Origin: Aestuariibaculum lutulentum
Lineage (GTDB): Bacteria > Bacteroidota > Bacteroidia > Flavobacteriales > Flavobacteriaceae
Reading direction: 5' to 3'
NCBI RefSeq assembly: GCF_032926325.1
Contig: NZ_CP136709.1
Span: 2,450,501-2,514,500 of the forward strand
Length of the DNA: 64,000 nt
Part shown: piece by piece, positions 31,846 to 41,505 of the stretch
Layout: the number at the start of each line of letters is the position of its first letter
How positions within the stretch are numbered: position 1 is the first letter of the stretch
The notes under the pieces: model-generated
Told to the model about the DNA's origin: nothing
The model's input: only the letters and a program-made list of their open reading frames with translations
Database searches by the model: none
Made by a program: the position numbers and the translations under genes

Positions 31846-33963
31846 ATGCAAATTACAAATATTCAAAATCTGGTATTATCGAACCTGAAGCATTATTTTG
31901 GTTACGATAGTTTCCGTGCGCAGCAAAAAGACATTGTTGAAACTTTACTAAACAAGCAGGATTGTTTGGTAATTATGCCTACCGGTGGTGGAAAATCGAT
32001 ATGTTTCCAGTTGCCTGCTTTGTCATTTCCTGGAGTCACGTTGGTCATTTCACCATTAATAGCCCTGATGAAAGATCAGGTGGATGGCCTAAATGCCAAT
32101 GGCATTAAAGCCTCGTTTTTTAATAGTAGCCAGAGTGCCGAAGAGCAGGAAGCCATTATTGAAAAGGTGGTCGCAAAGCAGTTAAAATTATTGTATGTAG
32201 CACCTGAAAGTTTACCGGGTTTGCAGAATATTTTAAAGGAAACATACATTAGTTGTGTGGCTATTGATGAGGCGCATTGTATCTCATCGTGGGGTCATGA
32301 TTTTCGTCCCAGTTACCAGCAGTTAGGCTTTTTAAAAGCCAGCTTATCCAATACACCGTTTATTGCTTTAACGGCTACGGCCGATAAAGCCACGCGCGAT
32401 GATATTTTAAAGCAGTTGCAGATTGAGCATGCCCAGCAGTTTATTTCGTCTTTCGACAGAAAAAACATTTCATTGGAGGTGCGTGCCGCCGATAATCGTG
32501 TGTCGCAAATTGTAAAGTTTATTAGAAAACGACCAGACCAATCGGGAATTATCTATTGTTTAAGCCGAAAAGCTACCGAGCAACTCGCAGAGAAATTATC
32601 TAATAACGGGATTAAAGCTAAGGCTTATCATGCCGGATTGAATTTCGATCAACGTAATAAGGTACAGGAAGATTTTATTTTCGATAGAACTCCCATTGTA
32701 TGTGCTACGGTTGCCTTTGGGATGGGGATTGATAAATCGAACGTGCGTTGGGTAGTGCATTACAACATGCCTAAAAATATAGAGGGCTATTATCAGGAAA
32801 TTGGTCGTGCCGGACGTGACGGATTAAAATCGCATGCGGTGTTATTTCATAGTTATGCCGATGTGATTCAGCTGCGGAATTTTGCTTCGGGCACGTCTAA
32901 TGAAGATGTTCAGGTGGCGAAAATAGAACGCATGAAACAGTTCTCTGAAGCCACTACCTGTCGAAGAAAAATACTGTTGAGTTACTTCGGGGAATTACTG
33001 GCTGAGAATTGCGGGAACTGCGATGTTTGTAAAAACCCGCCTCAGTTTTTTGATGGAACGATTATAGCGCAAAAGGTATTGTCGGCCATCTATCGCTTAA
33101 AGGAAACCGAAGCCATAGGTATGGTGATTGATGTGTTGCGTGGGTCGCATAATGCAGCGGTGATGGAGAAAGGTTACACCCAGTTAAAAACTTTTGGTAT
33201 TGGTAAAGATATAGCCTGGAAAGACTGGCAGCATTATATTATTCAGTTGATTAATCAGGGGTTTTGCGAAATCGCTTTTCATAAGAATAACGCCTTACAT
33301 CTTACCGAATTTTCAAAAAAGGTGCTGTTCGAAGGTTTAAAGGTATCGTTAACCAAACCAACAGAGGTTGCTGAGGTGAAACAAAAGCCAGCGGAACGTG
33401 AGCTTAAAGTGTCGAAACCAAAAGGGACTGGATTATTTGAGCGTTTACGTCAGTTACGTTATAAGATTGCTTTAGAGGAAGATATTCCCGCGTACCTGGT
33501 GTTTAGTGATGCCACACTTAAAGAAATTGAACGCGAACGCCCAATGAGTGAAGACGACTTTTTACGAATTAGCGGGGTCGGACAGCGTAAGCTCGAAGTT
33601 TATGGTGATGAGTTTATTGCCGAGATTCTCGATTTTATGGGCACAAAACCTAAGAAACCTAAAAAGAACGATACACATTTGGTTACTTACGAGATGTATA
33701 AGCAAGGTTTGTCTATTGAAGAAATATCTATAAAACGAAAACTGAAATCACAAACTATTTACTCACATATAGCTAAGTTGTATAAAGATGGTAAAGCTAT
33801 AAATATCTACGATTTTGTAACAAAAAGCGAAGTGGCTGCGGTAAAAAAAGCCTATAAAGAGCTGGACGCACCTGATGCTTTAAAACCGTATTTCGATTAC
33901 TTTAACGAGCAGATGGATTACTTTAAAATTCGTTTGGCGTTGAGTGTTATTGAAAAAGGGTAG
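31846..33963 (+). CDS. recQ: ATP-dependent DNA helicase RecQ
   Basis: 705 aa. Walker A PTGGGKS (residues 45-51), DEAH box at 141-144 within 'AIDEAHCISSWGHDFRPSY', motif VI 'QEIGRAGRDG', a zinc-binding Cys cluster ('CRRKILLSYFGE', 'CGNCDVC'), winged helix, HRDC domain at about 530-605 ('YLVFSDATLKEI', 'ISGVGQRKLEVYG') and a C-terminal helix-turn-helix extension ('SIEEISIKRKLKSQTIYSHI') common in Bacteroidota RecQ. It unwinds DNA 3'-5' in recombination and fork repair. Confidence 0.95.
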   Translation: MQITNIQNLVLSNLKHYFGYDSFRAQQKDIVETLLNKQDCLVIMPTGGGKSICFQLPALSFPGVTLVISPLIALMKDQVDGLNANGIKASFFNSSQSAEEQEAIIEKVVAKQLKLLYVAPESLPGLQNILKETYISCVAIDEAHCISSWGHDFRPSYQQLGFLKASLSNTPFIALTATADKATRDDILKQLQIEHAQQFISSFDRKNISLEVRAADNRVSQIVKFIRKRPDQSGIIYCLSRKATEQLAEKLSNNGIKAKAYHAGLNFDQRNKVQEDFIFDRTPIVCATVAFGMGIDKSNVRWVVHYNMPKNIEGYYQEIGRAGRDGLKSHAVLFHSYADVIQLRNFASGTSNEDVQVAKIERMKQFSEATTCRRKILLSYFGELLAENCGNCDVCKNPPQFFDGTIIAQKVLSAIYRLKETEAIGMVIDVLRGSHNAAVMEKGYTQLKTFGIGKDIAWKDWQHYIIQLINQGFCEIAFHKNNALHLTEFSKKVLFEGLKVSLTKPTEVAEVKQKPAERELKVSKPKGTGLFERLRQLRYKIALEEDIPAYLVFSDATLKEIERERPMSEDDFLRISGVGQRKLEVYGDEFIAEILDFMGTKPKKPKKNDTHLVTYEMYKQGLSIEEISIKRKLKSQTIYSHIAKLYKDGKAINIYDFVTKSEVAAVKKAYKELDAPDALKPYFDYFNEQMDYFKIRLALSVIEKG

Positions 33964-34031
33964 AGGAGCTCTTTTTTTTAGTCAAGTATTTTAATTTACT
34001 TTATACATTAATCAAACTATAATGTTTATTA

Positions 34032-34553
34032 ATGAAAAAATACATTTCATCTTCAAGTAAGTTTATCAGTGAAGCAGCTACAGCATGTATTATGATTTTG
34101 CTTATAGGTTATTTTTTGTTTAGGGGTTTAGATTTAATGTTTTTGAAGGTTATTTCTTTGTCTGTAGTGGTATTGATGATAGTTTGGGTTGTCATTTATT
34201 CAAGAAAGAAAGCTTTTAATATTTATTTTGAACAAGAAGAAATATGCATAAAATATACTTTTATAGATAGGGAAATTAAAGTGCAGTATAATGATTTGAT
34301 AGAAGTAAAATATATATCAGGATACAGGGTGCCTACCAAAAATAGTATTAAATTCATTAAAGGGAGTAAACTTCAGGCCGTTAAATTCGATACTGTTGGA
34401 GATGATGAATGTTACCTTAGTTTTGTTAAATATTTGAAATCCAAAAATAAAAATATAGAATTAAAGGTGATTCCTTCAGATCATATCCTTAATTATAAAT
34501 TACAGGAGATTTATGGTTTTAAGTATAGAAAATTTGTGAAAGAAACTCTTTAA
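34032..34553 (+). CDS. Membrane protein with PH-like domain, unknown
   Basis: 173 aa. Two hydrophobic helices (about 15-30 and 35-55, 'ACIMILLIGYFLFRGL', 'VISLSVVVLMIVWVVIY') are followed by a soluble beta-rich part of about 110 residues ('YFEQEEICIKYTFIDREIKVQYNDL') of the kind seen in bacterial PH-like membrane proteins. No catalytic motif. Markedly A+T-rich compared with recQ beside it. Function unknown. Confidence 0.65.
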   Translation: MKKYISSSSKFISEAATACIMILLIGYFLFRGLDLMFLKVISLSVVVLMIVWVVIYSRKKAFNIYFEQEEICIKYTFIDREIKVQYNDLIEVKYISGYRVPTKNSIKFIKGSKLQAVKFDTVGDDECYLSFVKYLKSKNKNIELKVIPSDHILNYKLQEIYGFKYRKFVKETL

Positions 34554-34568
34554 TTAAACGCAGCTCAT

Positions 34569-35141
34569 ATGTCACTAAATATAACAGAAGATGAAGTTTT
34601 CGAAAAACAAGACTTTACAGTAAACCGATTACCTAAAGGTGATTACGATTACTGTAGATTTATTAATTGTAATTTTTCTGAAAGCTTTCTATCTGAAATT
34701 AAATTCATGGAATGCGAGTTTATTGACTGTAATTTGAGTTCTGCTAATATTACGCATACCAGTTTTCAGGATGTGGAATTTAAACGCTGTAAAATGCTGG
34801 GGTTGCATTTTGAGTATTGTAACACCTTTGCTCTGGAGATTAAAATTGATGACTGCACGCTCGATCATTCTTCCTTTTATCAGGTCGGACTAAAAACCAG
34901 CAGCATTGTTAACAGTAAGTGTATACATGTAGATTTCACGGAAGCCGATTTAAGTGGGGTAAATCTGGAAGGCTGTGACTTTAAAGGCGCGACCTTTCAG
35001 AAGACGGTTTTAGAACATACCGATTTTAGAAAATCAATAAATTATCGAATTCATCCTGAGCATAATAAAATGAAAGGCGCTAAATTTGCTTTGGAAGGCG
35101 TTTCTGGACTCTTGGAGGCGTATCAAATAAAAATAGAATAA
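34569..35141 (+). CDS. Pentapeptide-repeat protein (McbG/Qnr-like)
   Basis: 190 aa. About 20 pentapeptide units of the A(D/N)LXX type in a right-handed quadrilateral helix: 'CRFINCNFSESFLSEIKFMEC' and onward, 'DFTEADLSGVNLEGCDF', 'ATFQKTVLEHTDF'. The C-terminal cap reads 'INYRIHPEHNKMKGAKFAL...GLLEAYQIKIE', the form found in McbG/Qnr-type proteins, and the length is close to McbG. Members mimic B-DNA and protect gyrase. It sits 15 bp after the PH-like gene and 6 bp before an AraC regulator. Confidence 0.8.
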   Translation: MSLNITEDEVFEKQDFTVNRLPKGDYDYCRFINCNFSESFLSEIKFMECEFIDCNLSSANITHTSFQDVEFKRCKMLGLHFEYCNTFALEIKIDDCTLDHSSFYQVGLKTSSIVNSKCIHVDFTEADLSGVNLEGCDFKGATFQKTVLEHTDFRKSINYRIHPEHNKMKGAKFALEGVSGLLEAYQIKIE

Positions 35142-35147
35142 CTCTCT

Positions 35148-36023
35148 ATGAAGGTATTCGATACTATAGACGATCTACTTACCGAACTCCATGTGACCAA
35201 AAAAAGCGTGTCGCCGGATTTCTTCATTCTAAAGTTTGACGATATAGATTATGCCCGTCGTGTCGAGACGTTTCCGCATTATAAGCGTTTTTTTGAAATT
35301 ACTTTTTACGAGGAAAATAAGAATGAGGTTCAGGTGGGACATACTACTATGAACGATTTGAATGATTCTATTATGTTTACCTCACCCATGCAGTCGTTGT
35401 CGGTGATTCGTAAGGAAAAACCCGTGGGCATCATTGTGTTCTTTAAAGCTAAGTTTTTTACGCCCAAACGCCACCAGTACGATATCCAGCATGAGTTTCC
35501 GTTTTTTAAACTAAATACCAAACCGTCGTTTAAAATTAGTAAAGAAGAAAAGCAATATATCAAGCAGTTATTGGAAGTCATGCATCGCGAGTTTGAGAAT
35601 AACGAACCACAATGTATTGAAATCATTCAATCGTACTTAAATATTTTGTTGAATTACATTAAGAGAATTTTAAAAGGAGATTCGGGCAAAGTGAAACTGA
35701 AACGTTATGAGCAGTTAACCAATGCTTTTGAAGAACTGGTACTTGAAGAAACCGGTAAATATAAAACGATTGCCGAATACGCCAGCCAGTTGAATATTAC
35801 ACCTATTTATTTGTCGGAATCTACCAAGCGCGCCAATGGACTTTCAGCAAAACAGATTTTAACTAATTATCAGATGCTGCGCGCTAAATCTTTACTGGTA
35901 CAAACCACAAAACCTATTGAAGAAATATCAATGATTATGGGGTTTGAAGAAGCGACCAACTTTATTAAATTCTTTAAAAATAACGAAGGGCTAACGCCTT
36001 CGGTTTTTAGAAAACTACCTTAA
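35148..36023 (+). CDS. AraC-family transcriptional regulator
   Basis: 291 aa. The N-terminal 180 residues form a cupin-like sensing region ('HYKRFFEITFYEENKNEVQVG'), and the last 100 residues hold two helix-turn-helix motifs of the AraC/XylS type ('KTIAEYASQLNITPIYLSE', 'PIEEISMIMGFEEATNFIKFF'), ending in the conserved 'NNEGLTPSVFRK'. It is coupled to the pentapeptide gene upstream and directly precedes the Bcr/CflA exporter. A role in controlling either is inference. Confidence 0.9.
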   Translation: MKVFDTIDDLLTELHVTKKSVSPDFFILKFDDIDYARRVETFPHYKRFFEITFYEENKNEVQVGHTTMNDLNDSIMFTSPMQSLSVIRKEKPVGIIVFFKAKFFTPKRHQYDIQHEFPFFKLNTKPSFKISKEEKQYIKQLLEVMHREFENNEPQCIEIIQSYLNILLNYIKRILKGDSGKVKLKRYEQLTNAFEELVLEETGKYKTIAEYASQLNITPIYLSESTKRANGLSAKQILTNYQMLRAKSLLVQTTKPIEEISMIMGFEEATNFIKFFKNNEGLTPSVFRKLP

Positions 36024-36075
36024 AAAATATCATTTTCACCTTATTTTGAATTGCTGTTAAACCTGTAAGCCTGGC

Positions 36076-36083
36076 TATCTTTG
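36076..36083 (+). promoter_or_regulatory. -7 box (TATCTTTG) of the exporter gene
   Basis: An exact TAnnTTTG match. A TTG at 36051-36053, 22 bp upstream, gives an acceptable -33 element. The leader carries GGGAGA 10 bp before the ATG at 36110, one of the few purine-rich ribosome sites here. Confidence 0.6.
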
Positions 36084-36109
36084 CACTTTCCGAAGGGAGA
36101 AAATTGCAT

Positions 36110-37345
36110 ATGAAAAAGTTTAGAGTTAATAAGGGTAATAGCAAAATTATCATATTGTTTTTGGCGGCATTGATAGCATTGTCGCCATTTGCAATAGATT
36201 CATATTTATCGGCCATGCCGCTTATGGCAACGTTTTTTGGGGTGGATATTAATGTGGTAGAATTAACTATTACCTTATATTTTCTAGGGTTTTCTATAGG
36301 TAATTTTTTTGGGGGTCCGCTTTCTGATGCCTTTGGTAGAAAACCAATAGCTTTAACAGGAATTACACTTTACGGACTTTCGGCATTGGCTATTCCGTTT
36401 TGTACGGCAATAGAAGGTGTATTGGCTCTGCGAATCCTTCAGGCCTTTGGCGGTGGTTTTGCTACAGTAACGGCCAATCTCTTTATACGCGACTGGTATC
36501 ATGGTGAAAAAGTTGCTAAACTTATTACGATTACAACCATGATTATGATGCTGGCACCATTGTTTGCTCCAGTGTTGGGTTCCGCAATCATTCATTATAA
36601 CGGATGGCAAGGGGTCTTTTTCTTTTTGTGTATCTGGGCGGTGATTCTGTTTACATTATTTTACATGCTTATTCCAGAATCCAGAGATGAAAAGCTAATT
36701 ACCAAAAATTTTAATACCAGACAATTATTAGAGAAGTACAAAGTATTTCTGTCCGATAGAAAATCGGTGATTATGCTTATGGCAATAAGTTTTCCGGTGT
36801 CCGGACTGTATATTTTTATTACCAGTTCGTCGTTTATCTACTTAGAATATTTTGAGGTTAATCAGGTACATTTCCCGTTAATATTCGGCGCAACCATTTT
36901 ATTAAACATCTTATTATCGTTATTAAATACCTATCTGCTTAAATTCTACAAACCAAAGCGTTTGTTGCGAATAGGTTTGTATATGCAGCTATTGGCAGGA
37001 TTCTTATTATTTTTATCGGTGCAGTTTGAAAGTGTGTCGTTTTGGAGTGTGTTTGTATTGATTGTGTTTTATGTAGGTAGTTTGGGATTGGTTTTTGGTA
37101 ACGGAACAGCCTTAATTTTGAATAGTAATCCTGAAGTAAGCGGTTCTGCAAATGCAACTTTAGGGATTTTCAGATTCCTATTAGGTTTTGTTTCAGGAAC
37201 CCTAATTGCGTTGTTTCATTCTAAAGATTTAGTACCAATTGGTGTAGCCATGTTTACTTGTAGTTTGATTGGTAATCTGTTCTTTTTCATGTCTAAAAAA
37301 GTTAAAAGTAAAGATATGGTATTGGCTATCGATACCAGTAAATAG
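36110..37345 (+). CDS. Bcr/CflA-type multidrug efflux MFS transporter
   Basis: 411 aa from ATG 36110 (an in-frame TTG lies two codons upstream). Twelve membrane segments. The signature 'LSPFAIDSYLSAMPLMATFFGV' region in helix 1 (PFAIDSYLSAMP) matches the Bcr/CflA motif, and motif A 'GGPLSDAFGRKP' lies between helices 2 and 3. The family exports drugs such as bicyclomycin, florfenicol or sulfonamides by proton antiport. Preceded by an AraC regulator, with its own promoter. Confidence 0.9.
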   Translation: MKKFRVNKGNSKIIILFLAALIALSPFAIDSYLSAMPLMATFFGVDINVVELTITLYFLGFSIGNFFGGPLSDAFGRKPIALTGITLYGLSALAIPFCTAIEGVLALRILQAFGGGFATVTANLFIRDWYHGEKVAKLITITTMIMMLAPLFAPVLGSAIIHYNGWQGVFFFLCIWAVILFTLFYMLIPESRDEKLITKNFNTRQLLEKYKVFLSDRKSVIMLMAISFPVSGLYIFITSSSFIYLEYFEVNQVHFPLIFGATILLNILLSLLNTYLLKFYKPKRLLRIGLYMQLLAGFLLFLSVQFESVSFWSVFVLIVFYVGSLGLVFGNGTALILNSNPEVSGSANATLGIFRFLLGFVSGTLIALFHSKDLVPIGVAMFTCSLIGNLFFFMSKKVKSKDMVLAIDTSK

Positions 37346-37411
37346 TTTCTTCATATTCGTTTTTTAAAGAATTTGATTAAATTTAGGATAGGTTTCTAAA
37401 ATTAATAATTC

Positions 37412-38020
37412 ATGAAAAATGTACTTTTATTGTTTGTCGTTGTTAGTGTCTTGTATACCTGTAAAAAGAAGATAGAGAATCAAGTTACTGAACCTATAGT
37501 AGAGCAAGTTGAACAGGTTGAGGTTAAAAATGAAGAGCCCAAAGAAATCTTTACTCCACAAAGTGTAAATTATACGCTGGCGGAACAAATAAAGGATTTT
37601 ATAACAACTCAGTATTTATCTGAAGGTGATCTGAATATTATTGATGAATCACAACGCAAGTTTCAGCTTTATCAAATCGATTTGAATAATGATGGAAACA
37701 ATGAGGTCTTTGTTAATTTTATGACGTCTTATTTTTGTGGAACAGGCGGATGTACCCTGCTACTATTAAGCCCTGAACTAAAACCAATCACTAAGTTTAC
37801 CGTAACCAGTACACCAATTTGGATAGAGCAGACTATGAAAAATGGTTGGAAAATTATTTTAACCAGGTCTCAAGGAGAATTAAAGGAGCTGATTTATATA
37901 AACGGAACCTATCCGTCCAATCCATCGATGGTTGCAAAAGCGCCTTACGATGCCGCCAGTGGTCATGCAGAAATATTATTTGATGATAATTTTAGTCCGG
38001 CCAAAACCTATACTTTTTAA
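37412..38020 (+). CDS. Lipoprotein, unknown function
   Basis: 202 aa. Signal MKNVLLLFVVVSVLYTC, with Cys17 as the lipidation site, followed by a KKK/acidic linker (18-48). The mature domain contains 'FQLYQIDLNNDGNNEVFVNF', an FG-GAP-like or calcium-binding Asp/Asn loop, then 'FCGTGGCTLLLLSPEL', a disulfide-capable pair. Similar domains occur in secreted bacterial proteins of unknown function. Isolated gene. Confidence 0.72.
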   Translation: MKNVLLLFVVVSVLYTCKKKIENQVTEPIVEQVEQVEVKNEEPKEIFTPQSVNYTLAEQIKDFITTQYLSEGDLNIIDESQRKFQLYQIDLNNDGNNEVFVNFMTSYFCGTGGCTLLLLSPELKPITKFTVTSTPIWIEQTMKNGWKIILTRSQGELKELIYINGTYPSNPSMVAKAPYDAASGHAEILFDDNFSPAKTYTF

Positions 38021-38092
38021 AGAGGAATTAGGAAGTTTTAATAAAAAGTGTAAATTAGTCACTTATTATATTTTATTAAAACTAAACTACAT

Positions 38093-39097
38093 ATGAAATT
38101 TTTATCACCACTACTTTTTCTGGCATGTTTTGTTATTTTGCCCTTGCAGTCTTTTGCGCAGAACGAACAATTTAATAACCCAATAGCAGAAGAACGTGCC
38201 GATCCCTGGGTGTTTAAAACCGATGACGGAACCTATTATTTGATTGCTACCGTTCCCGAATATGATAAAATTGTTATTCGACAAGCCAAAACTATAAACG
38301 GCTTAAAGGAAGCTGAAGAAAAAGTGGTGTGGACCAAGCATAAAACTGGTGTGATGGGGCATCATATCTGGGCACCGGAGTTACACAAAATTGATGGTGT
38401 CTGGTATATTTATTTTGCAGCTGGCGAAGCCGAAAATATCTGGAATATCCGTATGTGGGCTTTGTCTAACACTTCAGAAGATCCAATGGAAGGCACATGG
38501 AAAGAAGAAGGACAGGTAAAAGCTAAACAAGAATCCTTTTCTTTAGATGCCACAACATTTGAACACAATGGTAAACGTTATATGATTTGGGCGCAAAATG
38601 TACGTGGTGGAGCTCATGGAACAGGATTGGTCTTGTCTGAAATGAAAAATCCAACCACTTTAGTGGGGCCTGAAGTAGTAATTACCGAACCAGAATTTAG
38701 CTGGGAACGTATGAAATACAATGTAAACGAAGGACCTGCGGTAATAAAACACGGTGGTAGAATTTTTGTAACTTATTCGGCGAGTGCTACCAATCATAAT
38801 TATTGTGTTGGTCTGTTATGGATTGATGAAGATAAGGACCTTTTAGATCTTAAAAACTGGAATAAATCACCTGGCCCCGTATTTTATACCAACGAAGATG
38901 TAAAACGCTACGGACCAGGGCATAATTCATTCACCACTTCAGAAGACGGTAAAGAGTTGATTATGATTTACCATGCCCGTGATTACAAGGAAATTAAAGG
39001 GCATGAACTATCAGATCCAAATCGTGCAACCAGAGCCAGAGTAGTAAAATGGACGCCAAGTGGTTTCCCTGATTTTATGCAGACGGTTGGAGATTAA
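38093..39097 (+). CDS. Glycoside hydrolase family 43 protein (arabinofuranosidase/xylosidase-like)
   Basis: 334 aa with signal peptide (MKFLSPLLFLACFVILPLQSFAQ, 1-23). A five-bladed propeller of the GH43 kind: the catalytic base Asp in 'ERADPWVFKTDDGTYYL', the pKa-modulating Asp in 'SLDATTFEHNGKRYMIWA', and the acid Glu in 'NVNEGPAVIKHGG'. Secreted enzymes of this family remove arabinose or xylose side groups. It stands alone, without a polysaccharide-utilisation locus. Confidence 0.85.
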   Translation: MKFLSPLLFLACFVILPLQSFAQNEQFNNPIAEERADPWVFKTDDGTYYLIATVPEYDKIVIRQAKTINGLKEAEEKVVWTKHKTGVMGHHIWAPELHKIDGVWYIYFAAGEAENIWNIRMWALSNTSEDPMEGTWKEEGQVKAKQESFSLDATTFEHNGKRYMIWAQNVRGGAHGTGLVLSEMKNPTTLVGPEVVITEPEFSWERMKYNVNEGPAVIKHGGRIFVTYSASATNHNYCVGLLWIDEDKDLLDLKNWNKSPGPVFYTNEDVKRYGPGHNSFTTSEDGKELIMIYHARDYKEIKGHELSDPNRATRARVVKWTPSGFPDFMQTVGD

Positions 39098-39179
39098 TTT
39101 CGTTAATAACTCCTGATAAGTCTTCTGTAAAAACTACTTCAAAATTGCTATTTTGCGGGCTCTTATTTAGTGAAACCGA

Positions 39180-41504
39180 ATGAAAGTCTGTATAGCCGAG
39201 AAACCAAGTGTGGCGCGAGAAATAGCCACTGTTTTAGGAGCGAATACCAAACGTGATGGGTATTTCGAAGGGAATGGCTATGCAGTAACATATACCTTCG
39301 GGCATTTGTGTACTTTAAAGGAACCTAACGATTATAAACCGTACTGGAAAAGCTGGGATTTGAATAATCTGCCTATGCTGCCTGAAAAGTTTGAAACGAA
39401 GGTAGTATCCAATTCAGGAATTCAAAAGCAATTTAAAATTGTTAAAAGTCTGTTTGAAAAAGCCGATGTGGTTATAAACTGTGGGGATGCCGGGCAGGAA
39501 GGAGAGCTTATTCAGCGTTGGGTAATGAATGAAGCGAATTACAAAGGTGAAGTGAAACGTCTTTGGATTTCTTCGTTAACCACCGAAGCCATTAAAGAAG
39601 GTTTTGAAAACTTGAAGCCATCTGAAAAGTATGATAATTTGTATTACGCCGGTTTTTCCAGAGCGATCGGTGACTGGTTACTGGGTATGAATGCCACGCG
39701 TTTATACACTTTAAAACATGGTGGATACAAACAGGTTTTGTCTATCGGGCGCGTACAAACGCCAACTTTGGCGATGGTTGTGAATCGTTTCAAGGAAATT
39801 GAAAACTTTAAGCCACAGCCGTATTGGGAATTACAAACCATGTATCGTGATACTTTGTTTAGTTGTGAGGAAGGCCGCTTTTTAAAGAAGGAAGACGGGG
39901 AGGTTTTAGCCAATCGCGTTAAAGAAAGTGACTTCGAGATTGTTTCCATTGAAAAGAAGGATGGAAAGGAATATGCACCCAAACTGTTCGATTTAACAGG
40001 CTTACAGGTGTATTGTAATAATAAATTTGGTTTTTCAGCTGAAGATACCTTGAAGATTGTTCAGAGTTTATATGAGCAAAAAGTGGTGACTTACCCAAGG
40101 GTAGATACGACGTTTTTACCAAATGATGTGTATCCGAAAGTTGAGGGCATTCTTAGAAATCTAACCGAATATGCTGCCTTAACGCAGCCCTTATTAGGTA
40201 AGAAAATCAGGAAATCCAGCAAGGTATTCAATGACAAAAAAGTTACCGATCACCATGCTATTATTCCCACCGGTATGCAGTCGCAGTTGCCATACAACCA
40301 AAAGCAGGTTTACGATATTATTGTGAAGCGATTTGTCGCTGTGTTTTACGATGACTGTCTGGTAGCGAATACATCAGTTATTGGAGAAGCCGATAAAGTA
40401 TCATTTAAAACCACAGGTAAAGAAATACTAAAGAAAGGCTGGCGTGTGGTTTTTGAAAGTCCGGATAAAAAAGAAAAGGAAAGCGGTATTTTGCCAAGCT
40501 TTGAAAAAGGTGAAAAAGGCCCGCATGAACCTTCGTTTTTAGAGAAGGAAACCAAACCGCCAAATCAATTCACAGAGGCGTCGTTATTACGTGCTATGGA
40601 AACTGCAGGAAAGCAGGTAGACGATGACGATTTACGTGAGCTAATGAAAGAAAACGGTATTGGTCGTCCCTCAACACGGGCGAATATAATAGAGACTTTA
40701 TTTAAGCGTAAATACATTAAACGTAATAAAAAGCAGGTATTGCCAACCGTTACAGGAATTCAGTTGATAGATACGATTCAGAATGATTTATTAAAATCGG
40801 CGGAATTAACCGGTAGCTGGGAAAAGCAATTAAAAGATATTGAAAAAGGCGAGTACAGTGCCGCAGCGTTTATAAAAAATATGAAGCGCATGGTAGATGC
40901 TTTGGTTTACGAGGTGCGCAGTGAAGCAACTCGTGCTAACATTTCGCATGCCGTAACCGTGAAGAAACGCGAAGTTAAAGCCGAGCAGAAAAAACAGGCT
41001 GGTATTTTAGCTGAAACATGCCCGAAATGTAAAGAGGGCACGATAATAAAAGGGAAAACAGCTTATGGTTGTAGCGCTTATAAATCAGGTTGTAATTTTG
41101 TGATGCCATTTGAGTTTAGCGGAAAGAAAATCTCTGAAAAACAATTTGTAAGATTACTTCAAAAAGGATCGACGGTAAATTTGAAAGGTTTTAAAACCGA
41201 TGCAGGAACGGTAGAAGGCCTTGTGCGTTTAGATGATGATTTTAAATTAAAGTTAGAACCTAAAAAAGGAAAAGCCAAAACAAGTGAAGCTAGTGTTGCT
41301 ACGTCAAACGACTCAAATGCTGATGAATTACAATGTCCTAAATGTCATCAGGGTACCATTATAAAAGGGAAATCGGCTTACGGTTGCAGTGATTACAAGT
41401 CTGGATGTACCTTTGTTGTGACTTTTGAAGATGTAAAAGCCAAAATTAACGGACAAACACCAACAAAAGAATTGGTGTATCGTATTTTAACAGAAAGTGT
41501 TTAG
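39180..41504 (+). CDS. topB: DNA topoisomerase III
   Basis: 774 aa. Toprim start MKVCIAEKPSVAREIA, the type IA core with the active-site Tyr305 in 'TYPRVDTTFLP', and 'SIGRVQTPTLAMV'. Two C-terminal zinc-binding repeats (CPKCKEGTIIKG...GC and CPKCHQGTIIKG...GC, about 618-645 and 718-745) share the 'KG-K-AYGCS-YKSGC' tail, so they are internal duplicates. It decatenates DNA and works with RecQ, which is encoded 5 kb upstream. It overlaps or abuts the pseudouridine synthase gene. Confidence 0.95.
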   Translation: MKVCIAEKPSVAREIATVLGANTKRDGYFEGNGYAVTYTFGHLCTLKEPNDYKPYWKSWDLNNLPMLPEKFETKVVSNSGIQKQFKIVKSLFEKADVVINCGDAGQEGELIQRWVMNEANYKGEVKRLWISSLTTEAIKEGFENLKPSEKYDNLYYAGFSRAIGDWLLGMNATRLYTLKHGGYKQVLSIGRVQTPTLAMVVNRFKEIENFKPQPYWELQTMYRDTLFSCEEGRFLKKEDGEVLANRVKESDFEIVSIEKKDGKEYAPKLFDLTGLQVYCNNKFGFSAEDTLKIVQSLYEQKVVTYPRVDTTFLPNDVYPKVEGILRNLTEYAALTQPLLGKKIRKSSKVFNDKKVTDHHAIIPTGMQSQLPYNQKQVYDIIVKRFVAVFYDDCLVANTSVIGEADKVSFKTTGKEILKKGWRVVFESPDKKEKESGILPSFEKGEKGPHEPSFLEKETKPPNQFTEASLLRAMETAGKQVDDDDLRELMKENGIGRPSTRANIIETLFKRKYIKRNKKQVLPTVTGIQLIDTIQNDLLKSAELTGSWEKQLKDIEKGEYSAAAFIKNMKRMVDALVYEVRSEATRANISHAVTVKKREVKAEQKKQAGILAETCPKCKEGTIIKGKTAYGCSAYKSGCNFVMPFEFSGKKISEKQFVRLLQKGSTVNLKGFKTDAGTVEGLVRLDDDFKLKLEPKKGKAKTSEASVATSNDSNADELQCPKCHQGTIIKGKSAYGCSDYKSGCTFVVTFEDVKAKINGQTPTKELVYRILTESV

Positions 41505-41505
41505 A

